Notes: a model not told the origin generated them from the letters alone. A stretch of 64,000 nucleotides of DNA from Acidobacteriota bacterium (GCA_003223645.1 QHVT01000015.1:1-64000); one strand, 5' to 3'. Counted from the first letter of the stretch, positions 33,773-43,699 are shown. Program-made: numbers and translations.

Positions 33773-36106
33773 TGCCAGCATCGCTGTCGCGATCAACAAA
33801 GCGATCGCGGAAATCACCAGCCCCGCCGTCATGCCGGGAGGCCAGTACGAGAATTGGACGATCGACACGCCGGCCGGGACCTCAATCGCGCGAAATGCGT
33901 AATTCGCCGCGAGGATCGGCGTCTCTTTTCCGTTGACCCGTGCGGTCCAGCCGGGAAAATTCGTCTCCGACGCAGACAGTAACGACGGACGCGGACTGAA
34001 CGCGCGCAGGCGATATCCATTCAATCCGAAATGTTCCACTTGCACGGTGCCGGCGCCCCGATCCATCGCGTCCGAAGCAAAGCCCGGCGCACGCTCGAGC
34101 AACAGATGATGCGGAGCGCGGTGCGGAAGCTCGCGCAATGCTTCAGCCGCCGTGACGACGGCATAGTTGCGCGTCAGCGAATAGCGGGGAGCGGATGAGC
34201 GGCGGAACACGACGACGACGGCGTCGGAGTACGTTTGCATAAATCCGCGCTTCGGCGCTTCCGCCAGGATATTGCCGTAGGTCGAAGAGACCACCATCCG
34301 GTCGATGGCAAAGGCATCGAGAACGGCGTCCGCGGGAATGGTCTTGCATTCGCGAAGCGGCGGGTCGGGGCGGGAATCGAAGGAACGATGATGCAACTCG
34401 ATGTAGCGGTCCGAATTGAAGACGAACAGCGAGTCGACGCTCGCGATCCCGAACGGCGAATTCACGTTGGCCGGGAAAAACCCCATCGGCAGGACGCGGC
34501 CGAGGGTCGGCTGCGCCTGGAGGTGGCGCACGAATCGCGACGGATGGTCCCAATAGTTCCAGCGCTGCTGGCGCGGAAACGAGGCGTGGCTCATCCCCTC
34601 CAGCGCGAGGAGCGCGACAATCGCGATTCCGAACGTGCGATTCTTCAAAACGACCGCGGCAATCAGCAGCAATCCTGCAACTGCAAAAATCACGAGCATC
34701 AGCCAAAACTCGGCCAGCCAATGACGCGCCGCGGCGGTTCCCTCCACACTGAACCCTACGAATAGCCGCAGAAATGCGCCGGCGAGGATGATCAACGCAA
34801 TCGCGATCGTCCACCAACGCGGTCGCTGTTCCAGCAGAACATCGACGGTGATTCCGGCGCAGACGGCCAGACAGAACCCGAGCAAAATCCCGCCGTACCA
34901 CGAAAAGTGAATCGCATTGAAGACCGGGAGTTTCCCGAGCCATTGAACCGGCGGAACGCCGAAGATCTTCAAGAGCACCAGCAAGCCGGCGATTTGAAAG
35001 AGCAACAGCGGAAACGGCCTCGCGCGGCCGAGCGTCATCATCGCCAGAAGCAATCCCGTAACGCCGAAATAAAAGAGATTGCTCTCCGACACCGGAAGCC
35101 CTTGCAACGCCGGCGCGCCGGAAACCAGTCGCGGCGACAGCAACTGCAAAACCTGCGATCGATCGAGCGTTTGTAAACCGGTATCTCGATAGAAGCGGGC
35201 TGCCGATTGCGACCCGCGCATCAGTTGAAACGCCGGCAGGTAATAAAACGCGACTAGTCCGACGGAGAGAATCGCGGCACCGGCGAAGCGCGTAACGAGG
35301 ATCCGCTTTCCCGCCTGTTCCGGGTCGAGCGCGATCACAATCGCTGCATAAATGACAGTCAGGCCGAACGCGAACAACAGCACCGGCGGAAAACTGGCCA
35401 GGGCTACGAATGCGTAGGCAAAGCTCGTCACCATTGCCCGCCGCCACGTCGGTTTGTGAAGCAGCCACGCAGTCGCGGTGAGGACAATCGGCATGCCGAT
35501 GACGGCCTGGCCGATGAATCCCGGCACGGTCTGGACGACCGTGCCCGAGAACAGGAACGCGATTCCGCCGGCGCGGCTCGCCAGTACGCTGAGGCCGTGT
35601 TTTCTCAGAAATGTGTACGTGAAGAAGCCGGCGGCAAGCAATTGCGCGAGGATGTAGAAGTTCTTCATCCACGGCTCGTTGCCCGCGAGCGCGATCGCGA
35701 ATACCGGCGGGAGAAAGTATGAGGGCAGCAAATTCGCCATCGACGGGACTCCGCCGCCGATGGATGGGTCCCACAATGGAAATTCACCGCGCCGCAGCGA
35801 TCGCTGCAGCAGCTCCGTCGCGGGCTCGCTCTGCCACCACGGCCCGCCCGGATCGTGCACATTCGCCCACGGAACCGTGCCGAGCGAGTCGAAATAGCGC
35901 TGCCGGTGAGAGCCGGGTCCGTGATTTTCGGGCGTACACGCCATCCCCACGGGATTGAAGCCGTCGCCGGCAATCAGCGACTCTCCCCGAAAGATCACGT
36001 TGGGAAACGTCGCAATGATGAGAATCGCAAACAACGCCGCGGAACGGAGTAGTTCTCCGCGGCCGATCGTGAAGAAGAATGGGCGGCTCAATGGGGCGCC
36101 GACCAT
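33695..36106 (-). CDS. YfhO-family membrane protein, paralogue 2
   Basis: About 803 residues with a dozen membrane segments and a long C-terminal extracytoplasmic domain. The first loop carries the family pattern (GRGELLRSAALFAILIIA, FPLWDPSIGGGVPSMANLLP). The end is VNGKETPILAANYAFRAIEV and VQFSYWPPGMTAGLVISAI. YfhO proteins are GT-C-like and act in wall or lipoteichoic acid glycosylation in Firmicutes. Here the link is inferred. It overlaps the GT-C-like gene upstream by 19 bases. A close relative lies at 37401, so the pair arose by duplication. Confidence 0.85.
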   Translation of the reverse strand: MVGAPLSRPFFFTIGRGELLRSAALFAILIIATFPNVIFRGESLIAGDGFNPVGMACTPENHGPGSHRQRYFDSLGTVPWANVHDPGGPWWQSEPATELLQRSLRRGEFPLWDPSIGGGVPSMANLLPSYFLPPVFAIALAGNEPWMKNFYILAQLLAAGFFTYTFLRKHGLSVLASRAGGIAFLFSGTVVQTVPGFIGQAVIGMPIVLTATAWLLHKPTWRRAMVTSFAYAFVALASFPPVLLFAFGLTVIYAAIVIALDPEQAGKRILVTRFAGAAILSVGLVAFYYLPAFQLMRGSQSAARFYRDTGLQTLDRSQVLQLLSPRLVSGAPALQGLPVSESNLFYFGVTGLLLAMMTLGRARPFPLLLFQIAGLLVLLKIFGVPPVQWLGKLPVFNAIHFSWYGGILLGFCLAVCAGITVDVLLEQRPRWWTIAIALIILAGAFLRLFVGFSVEGTAAARHWLAEFWLMLVIFAVAGLLLIAAVVLKNRTFGIAIVALLALEGMSHASFPRQQRWNYWDHPSRFVRHLQAQPTLGRVLPMGFFPANVNSPFGIASVDSLFVFNSDRYIELHHRSFDSRPDPPLRECKTIPADAVLDAFAIDRMVVSSTYGNILAEAPKRGFMQTYSDAVVVVFRRSSAPRYSLTRNYAVVTAAEALRELPHRAPHHLLLERAPGFASDAMDRGAGTVQVEHFGLNGYRLRAFSPRPSLLSASETNFPGWTARVNGKETPILAANYAFRAIEVPAGVSIVQFSYWPPGMTAGLVISAIALLIATAMLALHARRNDDHFADVERQDSLAREAGE

Positions 36107-37404
36107 GTTCGCAGCTCGCGCCACGCCTGAAAATCCTGCCACAGCTCGAAATTGCGCCAGCTGTAGATATTGTGGACAGGATCGGGGCCGAGCATCCGCT
36201 CATTCCATCGTGAGGCGGGATAGCAAAAAGCGCCGTCGATTTGCACGAGGATGGACCAGACGAGCAGGACGACCGCGGCGCGGCGAGACCATAGTGGCAA
36301 GCGGCTCCAAATGTCGGCCGCGGCCAGCGCGAGGACCGGCAGAATGTCGACGAGATAGCGCGGGCCGAAGGAAAAGCCGCCCCACCATGCTTCGAACGAT
36401 CCGCAGATCATAAGGTGGGCGAATGCGGCAATCCCGAAGCTCAGCAGCACCGGATTACGGCCGTCGCGGGTGAAAAGCTGCATGGCGAGGCCGACGATGC
36501 CGAAAAATGCGATCGGGGTAAAGATCAGCAGCCCGCGGTTCGAGCTCACAAGCAGGGCGTGCACGCCGTGGGCCGCCCACCTCGTGAAGATCGCCCCGAG
36601 AATCTTGCCTAGAATCTCATGGTAAAAGCCGCTCAAATGGCCGAAATCACGCCAGTTGATCCACAGCGCGAATGCGATGAGCGGAATTGCGGCCATGCAG
36701 AACGACAATGAGGATCGAAGCCAGTCTCTCCGCGCCATGACGGCGGTTGCGATCAGGCCTGCGACAAAGAACAGCCCCGCCGTCGGACGCGCTGCAACCG
36801 CCATGGAGAGCACCAGGCCCGCGCCTGCAGCGGCCCGCCGTGGAAAGCCGGGCCATGTCAGAAAATACAAAGCCGCAGTGATGGACGCGGACACGACTGT
36901 CTGTTGCCACAGCATCTGACTGGAGATTCCCCACATCAGAGTGCCGAGGCCGAAGGCGATCGCCATCCAGAACGCGTGACGCTGCGGCAGTATCCGGCGC
37001 ACCGTCAGCCAGAACATCCAGACCGCAAATGCCGTAATCGTCGCTGCCGCGAACTTCTCCGCGTACTCGCTGAGCACGAACAACACGTGAGGATCCGGCT
37101 TTCCGCCGGCCGTGAGAAACGCATACACGGGAACGTAAACCGGCAAGGCCGCCAGCGCCGTACCGACGGGATACATCGAGATCAGCGATTTTCCGCGCGC
37201 GTGAATGGAAAAGGGCAGGCCTAACCGGTAAATATCCTGGTCGAACATGTCCAGCCGCACCGTCCCGCCGCGGAGGATGGCAAACGGAATAAGGCGATTG
37301 GGGATCGTGTCCGCGCCGCTCCCGTAAGGCACCGTGCGGCAATTCGCCATGTACGCCGCCCAACAGAGGACGAACACGAGAAGGCCCGGCCGTCTCCAAT
37401 TCAC
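36088..37404 (-). CDS. Polytopic membrane protein, GT-C like, paralogue 2
   Basis: A 438-residue paralogue of the protein at 25043-26362. Shared segments include NCRTVPYGSGADTIPNRLIP, SLISMYPVGTALAALPVYVP, FGPRYLVDILPVLALAAAD and GAFCYPASRWNERMLG. It starts at GTG 37404, overlapping the stop of the upstream YfhO paralogue (GTGA). Ten or so membrane segments are visible. It probably uses polyprenyl-linked donors, made by the DPM1-type GT2 enzymes nearby, but this is inference from topology. Confidence 0.72.
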   Translation of the reverse strand: MNWRRPGLLVFVLCWAAYMANCRTVPYGSGADTIPNRLIPFAILRGGTVRLDMFDQDIYRLGLPFSIHARGKSLISMYPVGTALAALPVYVPVYAFLTAGGKPDPHVLFVLSEYAEKFAAATITAFAVWMFWLTVRRILPQRHAFWMAIAFGLGTLMWGISSQMLWQQTVVSASITAALYFLTWPGFPRRAAAGAGLVLSMAVAARPTAGLFFVAGLIATAVMARRDWLRSSLSFCMAAIPLIAFALWINWRDFGHLSGFYHEILGKILGAIFTRWAAHGVHALLVSSNRGLLIFTPIAFFGIVGLAMQLFTRDGRNPVLLSFGIAAFAHLMICGSFEAWWGGFSFGPRYLVDILPVLALAAADIWSRLPLWSRRAAVVLLVWSILVQIDGAFCYPASRWNERMLGPDPVHNIYSWRNFELWQDFQAWRELRTWSAPH

Positions 37405-39743
37405 GAGCGGGATTGTATCGGATTCAGCGCGATGAACGCGACCAGCAGCGCGACCGCAGAAATCACGATCCCGATGGTCATGCCGGGGGGCCAGTAGCGA
37501 AATTCGACCGTCGATCGTCCGGCCGGAACTTCGATCGCGCGAAACGCGTAATTCGCCAGCAGAATCGGCGTTAGACGCCCGTTGACTGTTGCCGTCCAGC
37601 CGTCGATTTTCGTTTCCGACGCGGAGAGGAGCGCGGGCACCGGCGAGTCGACGCGAAGCCGGTACGAATTCAGTCCGAAATGCTCGACCCGGATCGCGCC
37701 GCCGGCCGGCATTTCCGCGGCGGACAGAAATCCCGGCGGCTTCTCGAGCAGCAGCCGCCGCGGCGGGCGCGTTTCGAATTCATAGAACGCTTCGGCGCGA
37801 TCGCGAACCGCATAGTCGCGCGTCAGAAAATATCGCGGCGCGGACGGTCTCGCGAACACGAGCGTGTCGGAGTCGCGATGAATGAGTGGGTATCGGCGGC
37901 TCACGGCCTCGCCCGCCAGCCACTTCAATTTGCTCAAGATGACGATGCGATCGATGGCAAAGGCGTCGAGGACGTTGTCCGGCGGAATGACCGAGCATTC
38001 GCGAAGCAGAATGTATTCGCTCGAGCCGAGGTAGCGGTGATGGAGATCGGCGTACCGGCTGGAGTTGAAGGTGAACTGGGAATCGGTGCTGCCGATGGAA
38101 TACGGCGAATTCGTATTGGCGGGAAAAACTCCGAACGGCAGCATGCGGCCGAGGCTCGGCCGGGCGAGCAGCGCCCGAACGTATTGCGGACGATGCTCCC
38201 AATAGTTCCACGCCGGTTGCCGGGGAAAGGTCGCATTCGTAATCCCCTCGGCCGCAATGAGCGCGAGGATCGCGACGCCGGCATACTTGAATTTGTACCG
38301 CGCCAGGATCAGTGCGGTCGCGAGGACGAAGAAGAGCAACGCGACCCTATAGTCGGAGATCCAGCGCCAGTATTGCGGATGCGCCGTCGCCTCGCGCAAC
38401 CCGATCCTGTACAACAGGAAGAACATTCCACCCACGACCGCAATGGAGCCGATGACCGAGATCAACAGCAGTTTTCGCTGCAGCAACAAGTCGACGGCAA
38501 CACCGGTCAGACAGGCGAGCAGAAATCCGAGGAGAATGCCGCCATAGGATGAGAAATGCGTTGCGTTCAAGATCGGCAACTTGCCCAGCGCCTGAATGGG
38601 CTGAACACCGAAAAGCTTCAGGACCAGGAGCGCTGTCGCGATTTGCAAAATCAGGAGCAATGGCGCGGGCCGGATCCGCGCGAAGGTCGCAAGCACGAGG
38701 ATCAAGCCAGTCACGCCGAAGTAGTAGAGATTTCCCGGCGCGCTATAGACGGCGGGAGCGAGATAGGAGGGCACGCCCTCCATCAGGACCGGCGACAGGA
38801 TTTTGAAAATACCGCGGCGAGTGAAAGACGCCAGGCCGGCATTGTGATAGAAGCGTTGAACGTCGTCGGCCCCGCGGATGACATAGGCCGCGGGGATGTA
38901 ATAGAACGCGACCAGCGCAAGCGACAGCCCGACCGCTGCGCTGAAACGCGCTGCCAGCAGTCCCCTCCCCCCCTCCCGCCCGGCGAAGACAATCACCGCA
39001 ATCGCATAAAACACGACCAGCGAAAATGCGAGCACAAGGATGGGGGGAAAGCTCGCCAGCGCAATCATCGCGTAGACGAGTGCGGCGACGGCGGTCCGCC
39101 GCCAGGTCGGCCGCTGCAGCAGACGCGCCGTCACTACGAGCACGATCGGAATTCCGGCGACGGTCTGTCCGAAGAATTCGGGGGCCGTCTGCACGACCGC
39201 GCCGGAGAACATGAACGCGATTCCGGCGGCGCGGCTGCCAAGGACGCCGACGTTGTGTTTTCGGACGAAGACGTAGGTGAAAAAACCGCACGACAGAAGG
39301 ATCAGCAGGCTGTACAGATTTTTCAGCCACGGCTGATTGCCGAGGAGCGCGACGAGGAACGAGGGCGGGAAAAAGTACGCGGGCGTCAGATTGGCCATGC
39401 TCGGAACGCCGCCGCCGATGTACGGGTCCCACAATGGAAATTCACCGCGCCGGATGGAGCGCTTCAGCAGCTCCAGCGCCGGCTCGCCCTGCCACCACGA
39501 GGAGCCGGCATCCTGAATATTCGCGTACGACGAGATGCCGCGCAGCTCGAAGTACTCCTTCGAGCGTACGTGCGGACCGTAATTCGCCGCCGTGAACCCC
39601 GCCGAAAGAGGATTGTAATTATTGCCCGGAACCAGCGACTCGCCCTGAAACACGACATTGAAGAACGCGGCGATGACGAGCAGCGCGAACAACGCCGCCG
39701 AACGGAGCGCTTCGCCGCGATCGATGTCGACGAAGATCTTCAT
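37401..39743 (-). CDS. YfhO-family membrane protein, paralogue 1
   Basis: A 780-residue membrane protein closely related to the one at 33695. Matching segments are RGEALRSAALFALLVIA, FPLWDPYIGGGVPSMANLT and FRYWPPGMTIGIVISAV. Multiple membrane segments are followed by a soluble domain that begins near the FPRQPAWNYWEHRPQYVRAL stretch. ATG 39743 overlaps the lipoprotein stop by four bases, so the upstream gene and this one are coupled. The longer reading to 39956 lies inside the lipoprotein gene. Role inferred as glycan decoration at the outer face of the inner membrane. Confidence 0.87.
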   Translation of the reverse strand: MKIFVDIDRGEALRSAALFALLVIAAFFNVVFQGESLVPGNNYNPLSAGFTAANYGPHVRSKEYFELRGISSYANIQDAGSSWWQGEPALELLKRSIRRGEFPLWDPYIGGGVPSMANLTPAYFFPPSFLVALLGNQPWLKNLYSLLILLSCGFFTYVFVRKHNVGVLGSRAAGIAFMFSGAVVQTAPEFFGQTVAGIPIVLVVTARLLQRPTWRRTAVAALVYAMIALASFPPILVLAFSLVVFYAIAVIVFAGREGGRGLLAARFSAAVGLSLALVAFYYIPAAYVIRGADDVQRFYHNAGLASFTRRGIFKILSPVLMEGVPSYLAPAVYSAPGNLYYFGVTGLILVLATFARIRPAPLLLILQIATALLVLKLFGVQPIQALGKLPILNATHFSSYGGILLGFLLACLTGVAVDLLLQRKLLLISVIGSIAVVGGMFFLLYRIGLREATAHPQYWRWISDYRVALLFFVLATALILARYKFKYAGVAILALIAAEGITNATFPRQPAWNYWEHRPQYVRALLARPSLGRMLPFGVFPANTNSPYSIGSTDSQFTFNSSRYADLHHRYLGSSEYILLRECSVIPPDNVLDAFAIDRIVILSKLKWLAGEAVSRRYPLIHRDSDTLVFARPSAPRYFLTRDYAVRDRAEAFYEFETRPPRRLLLEKPPGFLSAAEMPAGGAIRVEHFGLNSYRLRVDSPVPALLSASETKIDGWTATVNGRLTPILLANYAFRAIEVPAGRSTVEFRYWPPGMTIGIVISAVALLVAFIALNPIQSRS

Positions 39744-40270
39744 TCGACATGAACGGGCACGAGCAGCCGTCGCGCGCCGGTATTTCCGAACCACCCCACC
39801 ATTTCCTGGACGGCATCGAATTGCAGCTCGTAGTCCCCTGCCGACGGCGGCGCCGTAATGACCGCGGGAATGGTCTGCCACTGTTCCGGAGGCAGCGACG
39901 CGGTGAGATTGAATCGCGACAGGAAACCGGGGCAATCGATGCCGTGCGCACCGCACCAGCGATGGCTGATGCGCACGGAGAATTGTCCGCGCCGATAGGC
40001 CGGAGTCGACTCCGCTGCGGGCCAGAGCTCGTCGCCGGCGTTGCGGACTTCAACGCCGAGGGAGAGCGTCATGCCGTGCGCGATGCGCGGGGGAAGGACT
40101 AGCGGCTTCCACTGAATTTTCATCCCCGACGGCGACAGCAATGCAGGAGTCGGAGCCGTCGATGTCGCCGCGATCCGCGCGGGCCCGTGACCCGGCCGCC
40201 GGCCGCACGCAGAGCCTACGGTCAGGACGCAGACAGCGATCCCCACAATGACGCAGTCGCGGACTGTCAT
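39740..40270 (-). CDS. Predicted lipoprotein of the YfhO operon
   Basis: A 176-residue exported protein. The N-terminus TVRDCVIVGIAVCVLTVGSA is a signal sequence ending in a cysteine, a possible lipid-attachment site although the -3 position is atypical. The body forms an immunoglobulin-like beta sandwich by eye (LSLGVEVRNAGDELWPA, YELQFDAVQEMVGWFGN). Similar small domains occur at the ends of some glycosyltransferases. ATG 40270 is preferred over 40330, which lies within the divergent spacer. It is the first gene of a four-gene minus-strand operon. Confidence 0.65.
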   Translation of the reverse strand: MTVRDCVIVGIAVCVLTVGSACGRRPGHGPARIAATSTAPTPALLSPSGMKIQWKPLVLPPRIAHGMTLSLGVEVRNAGDELWPAAESTPAYRRGQFSVRISHRWCGAHGIDCPGFLSRFNLTASLPPEQWQTIPAVITAPPSAGDYELQFDAVQEMVGWFGNTGARRLLVPVHVE

Positions 40271-40340
40271 GAGCGGGCTGAATCGTAGCCGAACGCTACC
40301 TGCCGTGCTAGACTCGCGCGCCAATTTCAACCGTCCCTCG

Positions 40341-42608
40341 ATGATGTCCTCTCACGATCTGAACTCTCGCTTCACAGGAGTGCGTTGTCTCGTCACCGGC
40401 GGCGCCGGTTTCATCGGCAGCAATCTCTCGCGCGCGCTCGCGGCGGCGGGCGCGAAGGTGACGGTGCTCGATGATCTCTCGACCGGGAGTCTCGACAATC
40501 TCGCCGACGTCCCGCAGGCAGGAATGCCTGCGCCACATCAATCGAACATCCGTTTCGTGCGCGGCGGCGTCGCCGACTCGCCGCAACTGCGCGAGCTCGT
40601 GCGCGACAGCGACTACGTCTTTCACATGGCCGCGCAAGTCGGCAACGTGAAGTCGATCGAGTTTCCGGTCTCCGACGCGCAGTCGAACATCCTCGGCACA
40701 GTGCGCGTGCTCGACGCCGCGCGCGGGTCGAGCGTGAAGCGCATCGTCTATTCCAGCTCGTCCGCGATTTTCGGAGAAGCGGAGCGGCTGCCGATCGACG
40801 AGTCGCATCCGCAGCGGCCGGCGAGCTTCTATGCATTGAGCAAACAGACCGGCGAAAAGTACGCGCTGCTCGCCGCGTCGCTCTGGAACGTGCCGGCGGT
40901 GTGTCTCCGCTATTTCAATGTCTATGGCTTCCCGTCGGAAGAGAGCGACTACAGCGGGGTCATTTCGATCTTCTTTCGCCGTCTCGGCGAAAACCAGCCG
41001 CTGATCATTTACGGCGACGGCGAGCAGTCGCGCGACTTCGTCTATGTGCTCGACGTCGTCAACGCGCTCATGCGCGCGGCGACTGCCGGAACGCCGGGCG
41101 AGGTCTACAACATCGGCACCGGCAAAGCGTCGACGATCAACGACGTCGCCGCGGCCGCGATGTACGCGACCGGCAAGACCACGACGATCGAAAAGCGCGA
41201 CTCACGCGCCGGCGAAGTGCGTGACAGCGTCGCCGACATCTCGAAAGCACAGCGCGACCTCGGCTATCAACCGCAATACGACTTGCGCAGCGGACTGCGC
41301 GAGTACTGGACGCGGATGGAGGAATCCAGACGCCGTCATCCTGAGTCGGCGAAGCACGACGAAGGATCTCAAAATGCGCAAACGCCTGCCATTTCGAGAT
41401 CCTTCGCTGTCTCCGCGGCTCAGGATGACGTGAAGATTCTCGTGCTCATTCAACACGGCGACGATCGCGAGCTGCTCACGCGCTTCCGCTTCGAGGCATT
41501 CAATTCTCAGCCGGTCATGGTGGATTCGCCCGGCGACTACGGCGCATTTCGCGAGCTGCTGCGCGAACAGAAGCCGGCCGCGTGTCTGTCGCTGTCGTCG
41601 GGAACCGCTGCCGGATTGCTCGCGCTGGCGTGCGAGAGCGAGCGCGTGCCGATGTTCTCGGTGATTGCGAGCGCAGCGGAGCTGGACGCGATTCCGATCG
41701 CGGACGCCGATCCGCCGCGCACGTTTTTCCTCGGCGCACGCGACGTCGTCGTGCGCGCGCTTTCCGACGCGCGGTACGGACGCACGCTCCTGCCAACGGG
41801 ACATCCGCGCGATGAAGGCGCAGCCGATCGCATGCTGCAAGCGATCCGTTCTGCCGGTCAGCACGTTGACGATCGTCCGCAGCTGAGCGTCGTCGTGCCG
41901 GCGTACAAAGAGTCCGGCAATCTCGATCTCGTCTGCGACCGTCTCCTCGGCGTGTTCGACCGCGACGACGTGTCGGCGGAGATTCTGCTCATCGACGACT
42001 CGAGTCCGGACGACACGTACGAAGTGGCGGTGCGGCAGATGTGGAAGTCGCCGCGCATCCGCGCGTTCACGAAGCCGACGCCGCGCGGGATGGGCAATGC
42101 GATTCAGTATGGCATCGACCGCGCGCGCGCGCCGATCGTCGGCATCACGATGGGCGACGGCTCGGACCAGGTGGAGCGCCTTCCGGAGATGTACCGCAAG
42201 GTCGCGAACGAAGGATACGGACTGGTCATCGGGTCGCGTTATCGCGCGAAGGAAAACTACGAAGCGGTGCCGCGTCTCTATCGCTTTTGGAGCCGCTGTT
42301 TTCGTCTGACCGCGTGGGCGGTCGTCGGCGTTCGACTCAGTGATTACACGAACGCCTTTCGCGTGTTCGACCGCCGCATCTTCGCGCGCTATGGCCCGGA
42401 AAGCGGCGGCTTCGAGATCTCGCCGGAAATTACGTTCAAGGCATGGTTCGCGACCAAGCGCGTCGGCGAATTGGACGTGCGCCATCTCAAACGCACGTCG
42501 GGACAGAGCAAGTTCTCGTTCTTGCGCGCGGGACCGGGATACGGAAAGATACTGTTCAAGGCGTTCGTGAACCGGCTCACGGGCCGTTGGTTCACGCTCG
42601 ACTGGTAA
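40341..42608 (+). CDS. Sugar epimerase fused to glycosyltransferase through a repeat-derived linker
   Basis: A 755-residue fusion. Residues 1-330 are an extended SDR (CLVTGGAGFIGSNLSRAL, SSSAIFGEAERLPIDES, FYALSKQTGEKYALL). Residues 332-363 are encoded by a family B palindrome. Residues 364-512 form an unassigned domain with LVLIQHGDDRELLTRF at its start. Residues 514-755 are a DPM1-type GT2 (SVVVPAYKESGNLDLV, LIDDSSPDDTYEVA, GITMGDGSDQVERL). ATG 40341 or 40344 starts the epimerase. A GTG at 41430 (GTGAAGATTCTC) could also start the second half separately, as the gene at 42757 starts with the same GTGAAGATTCT. Whether one or two proteins are made is unknown. Confidence 0.82.
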   Translation: MMSSHDLNSRFTGVRCLVTGGAGFIGSNLSRALAAAGAKVTVLDDLSTGSLDNLADVPQAGMPAPHQSNIRFVRGGVADSPQLRELVRDSDYVFHMAAQVGNVKSIEFPVSDAQSNILGTVRVLDAARGSSVKRIVYSSSSAIFGEAERLPIDESHPQRPASFYALSKQTGEKYALLAASLWNVPAVCLRYFNVYGFPSEESDYSGVISIFFRRLGENQPLIIYGDGEQSRDFVYVLDVVNALMRAATAGTPGEVYNIGTGKASTINDVAAAAMYATGKTTTIEKRDSRAGEVRDSVADISKAQRDLGYQPQYDLRSGLREYWTRMEESRRRHPESAKHDEGSQNAQTPAISRSFAVSAAQDDVKILVLIQHGDDRELLTRFRFEAFNSQPVMVDSPGDYGAFRELLREQKPAACLSLSSGTAAGLLALACESERVPMFSVIASAAELDAIPIADADPPRTFFLGARDVVVRALSDARYGRTLLPTGHPRDEGAADRMLQAIRSAGQHVDDRPQLSVVVPAYKESGNLDLVCDRLLGVFDRDDVSAEILLIDDSSPDDTYEVAVRQMWKSPRIRAFTKPTPRGMGNAIQYGIDRARAPIVGITMGDGSDQVERLPEMYRKVANEGYGLVIGSRYRAKENYEAVPRLYRFWSRCFRLTAWAVVGVRLSDYTNAFRVFDRRIFARYGPESGGFEISPEITFKAWFATKRVGELDVRHLKRTSGQSKFSFLRAGPGYGKILFKAFVNRLTGRWFTLDW
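41334..41430. repeat. Palindrome family B, copy in frame between two domains
   Basis: CGTCATCCTGAGTCGGCGAA pairs with CGCGGCTCAGGATGACG, with GACGAAGGATCTC against GAGATCCTTCGCTGTC inside. It contains no stop codon in the frame of the flanking gene and joins an epimerase to a glycosyltransferase. Confidence 0.93.
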
Positions 42609-42620
42609 ATGGGGATAGAC

Positions 42621-42716
42621 CGTCATCCTGAGTCGGCGAAGCGCGACGAAGGATCTCGGGATGCGAAAGATCTGCAATTTTGAGATCCTTCGCCGTCTAC
42701 GCGGCTCAGGATGACG
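42621..42716. repeat. Palindrome family B, intergenic copy
   Basis: CGTCATCCTGAGTCGGCGAA pairs with a right arm ending CGGCTCAGGATGACG. Its loop GGGATGCGAAAGATCTGC is close to that of the copy at 41334. It lies 12 bases after the end of the fusion gene. Confidence 0.93.
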
Positions 42717-42756
42717 GCAGCATGCGTCGCACACGGCTTCAAATGGGGGACATTGC

Positions 42757-43683
42757 GTGAAGATTCTGGTTACCGGCGGTTTGGGCGCGGTGGGTTCGCC
42801 GCTCGTGGCGCAGCTGCGCGGCCGCGGACACGAAGTGTGGGTGCTCGACCGCCCGCATCATCACGGACTCAACGGCCATTATTACTTCCGCGCCGACGTC
42901 GGCGAATTCCGGCAGGTCGAAAACGTGATGGAGCAGGTGAAATTCGACTTCGTCTATCACGCCGCCGCTGAATTCGGCCGCATCAACGGCGAGGATTTCT
43001 ACGAGACGTTGTGGCGCTCCAATGCCGTCGGCACGAAGAACATGATCCGGCTGCAGGAGCGCCATCGCTATCGCATGGTCGTGTTCTCCAGTTCCGAGAT
43101 TTACGGCGACTGGGACGATCTGATGCTCGAGGACACACCCAATGAGCATCCGATCAAGCAGATGAACGACTATGCGATCTCGAAATGGGTCAATGAGCTG
43201 CAGGTCTACAACTCCGCGGCCGTCAACGGCACCGAGACCGTCATCGTGCGTCTGTTCAATACCTACGGGCCGGGAGAGCCGTACAGTGACTATCGCAGCG
43301 TGATCTGCAAGTTCATCTATTCGGCATTGCACGACCTCCCCTACACCGTTTATCTCAATCACCACCGCACGTCGTCGTACATCGACGACACGAGCCGGAC
43401 GCTGGCAAACATCTCCGAGAAATTCCGCGCTGGGCGCGTCTACAACATCGCCGGCGGCACGTATCACGACATCAAATCGATCTCCGACACGATCCTTCGC
43501 CTCTGCGGGAAAACCGACAAACTGGTGAAGTACGTCGACTACGAGGTCCACAATACCCGTGACAAGAGGACGTCCGCGGCGCGGGCGATCGAAGAGATCG
43601 ACCACCGCGAGACGGTCGGCCTGGAGGAAGGCATTGCACGAACCATCGACTGGCAGAAACAGTACTACGGCGCCGGCCGTTGA
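42757..43683 (+). CDS. NAD-dependent sugar epimerase/dehydratase
   Basis: A 308-residue extended SDR. ILVTGGLGAVGSPLVAQL is the cofactor loop, VVFSSSEIYGDWDD holds the catalytic Ser, and DYAISKWVNEL holds the Tyr and Lys. RLFNTYGPGEPYSDYRSVIC matches the nucleotide-sugar 4-epimerase/dehydratase type. GTG 42757 is the only sensible start. It is followed after 16 bases by the UDP-ManNAc dehydrogenase. Exact substrate is unknown. Confidence 0.9.
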   Translation: MKILVTGGLGAVGSPLVAQLRGRGHEVWVLDRPHHHGLNGHYYFRADVGEFRQVENVMEQVKFDFVYHAAAEFGRINGEDFYETLWRSNAVGTKNMIRLQERHRYRMVVFSSSEIYGDWDDLMLEDTPNEHPIKQMNDYAISKWVNELQVYNSAAVNGTETVIVRLFNTYGPGEPYSDYRSVICKFIYSALHDLPYTVYLNHHRTSSYIDDTSRTLANISEKFRAGRVYNIAGGTYHDIKSISDTILRLCGKTDKLVKYVDYEVHNTRDKRTSAARAIEEIDHRETVGLEEGIARTIDWQKQYYGAGR

Positions 43684-43699
43684 GGCGCCGGACGTTAAA

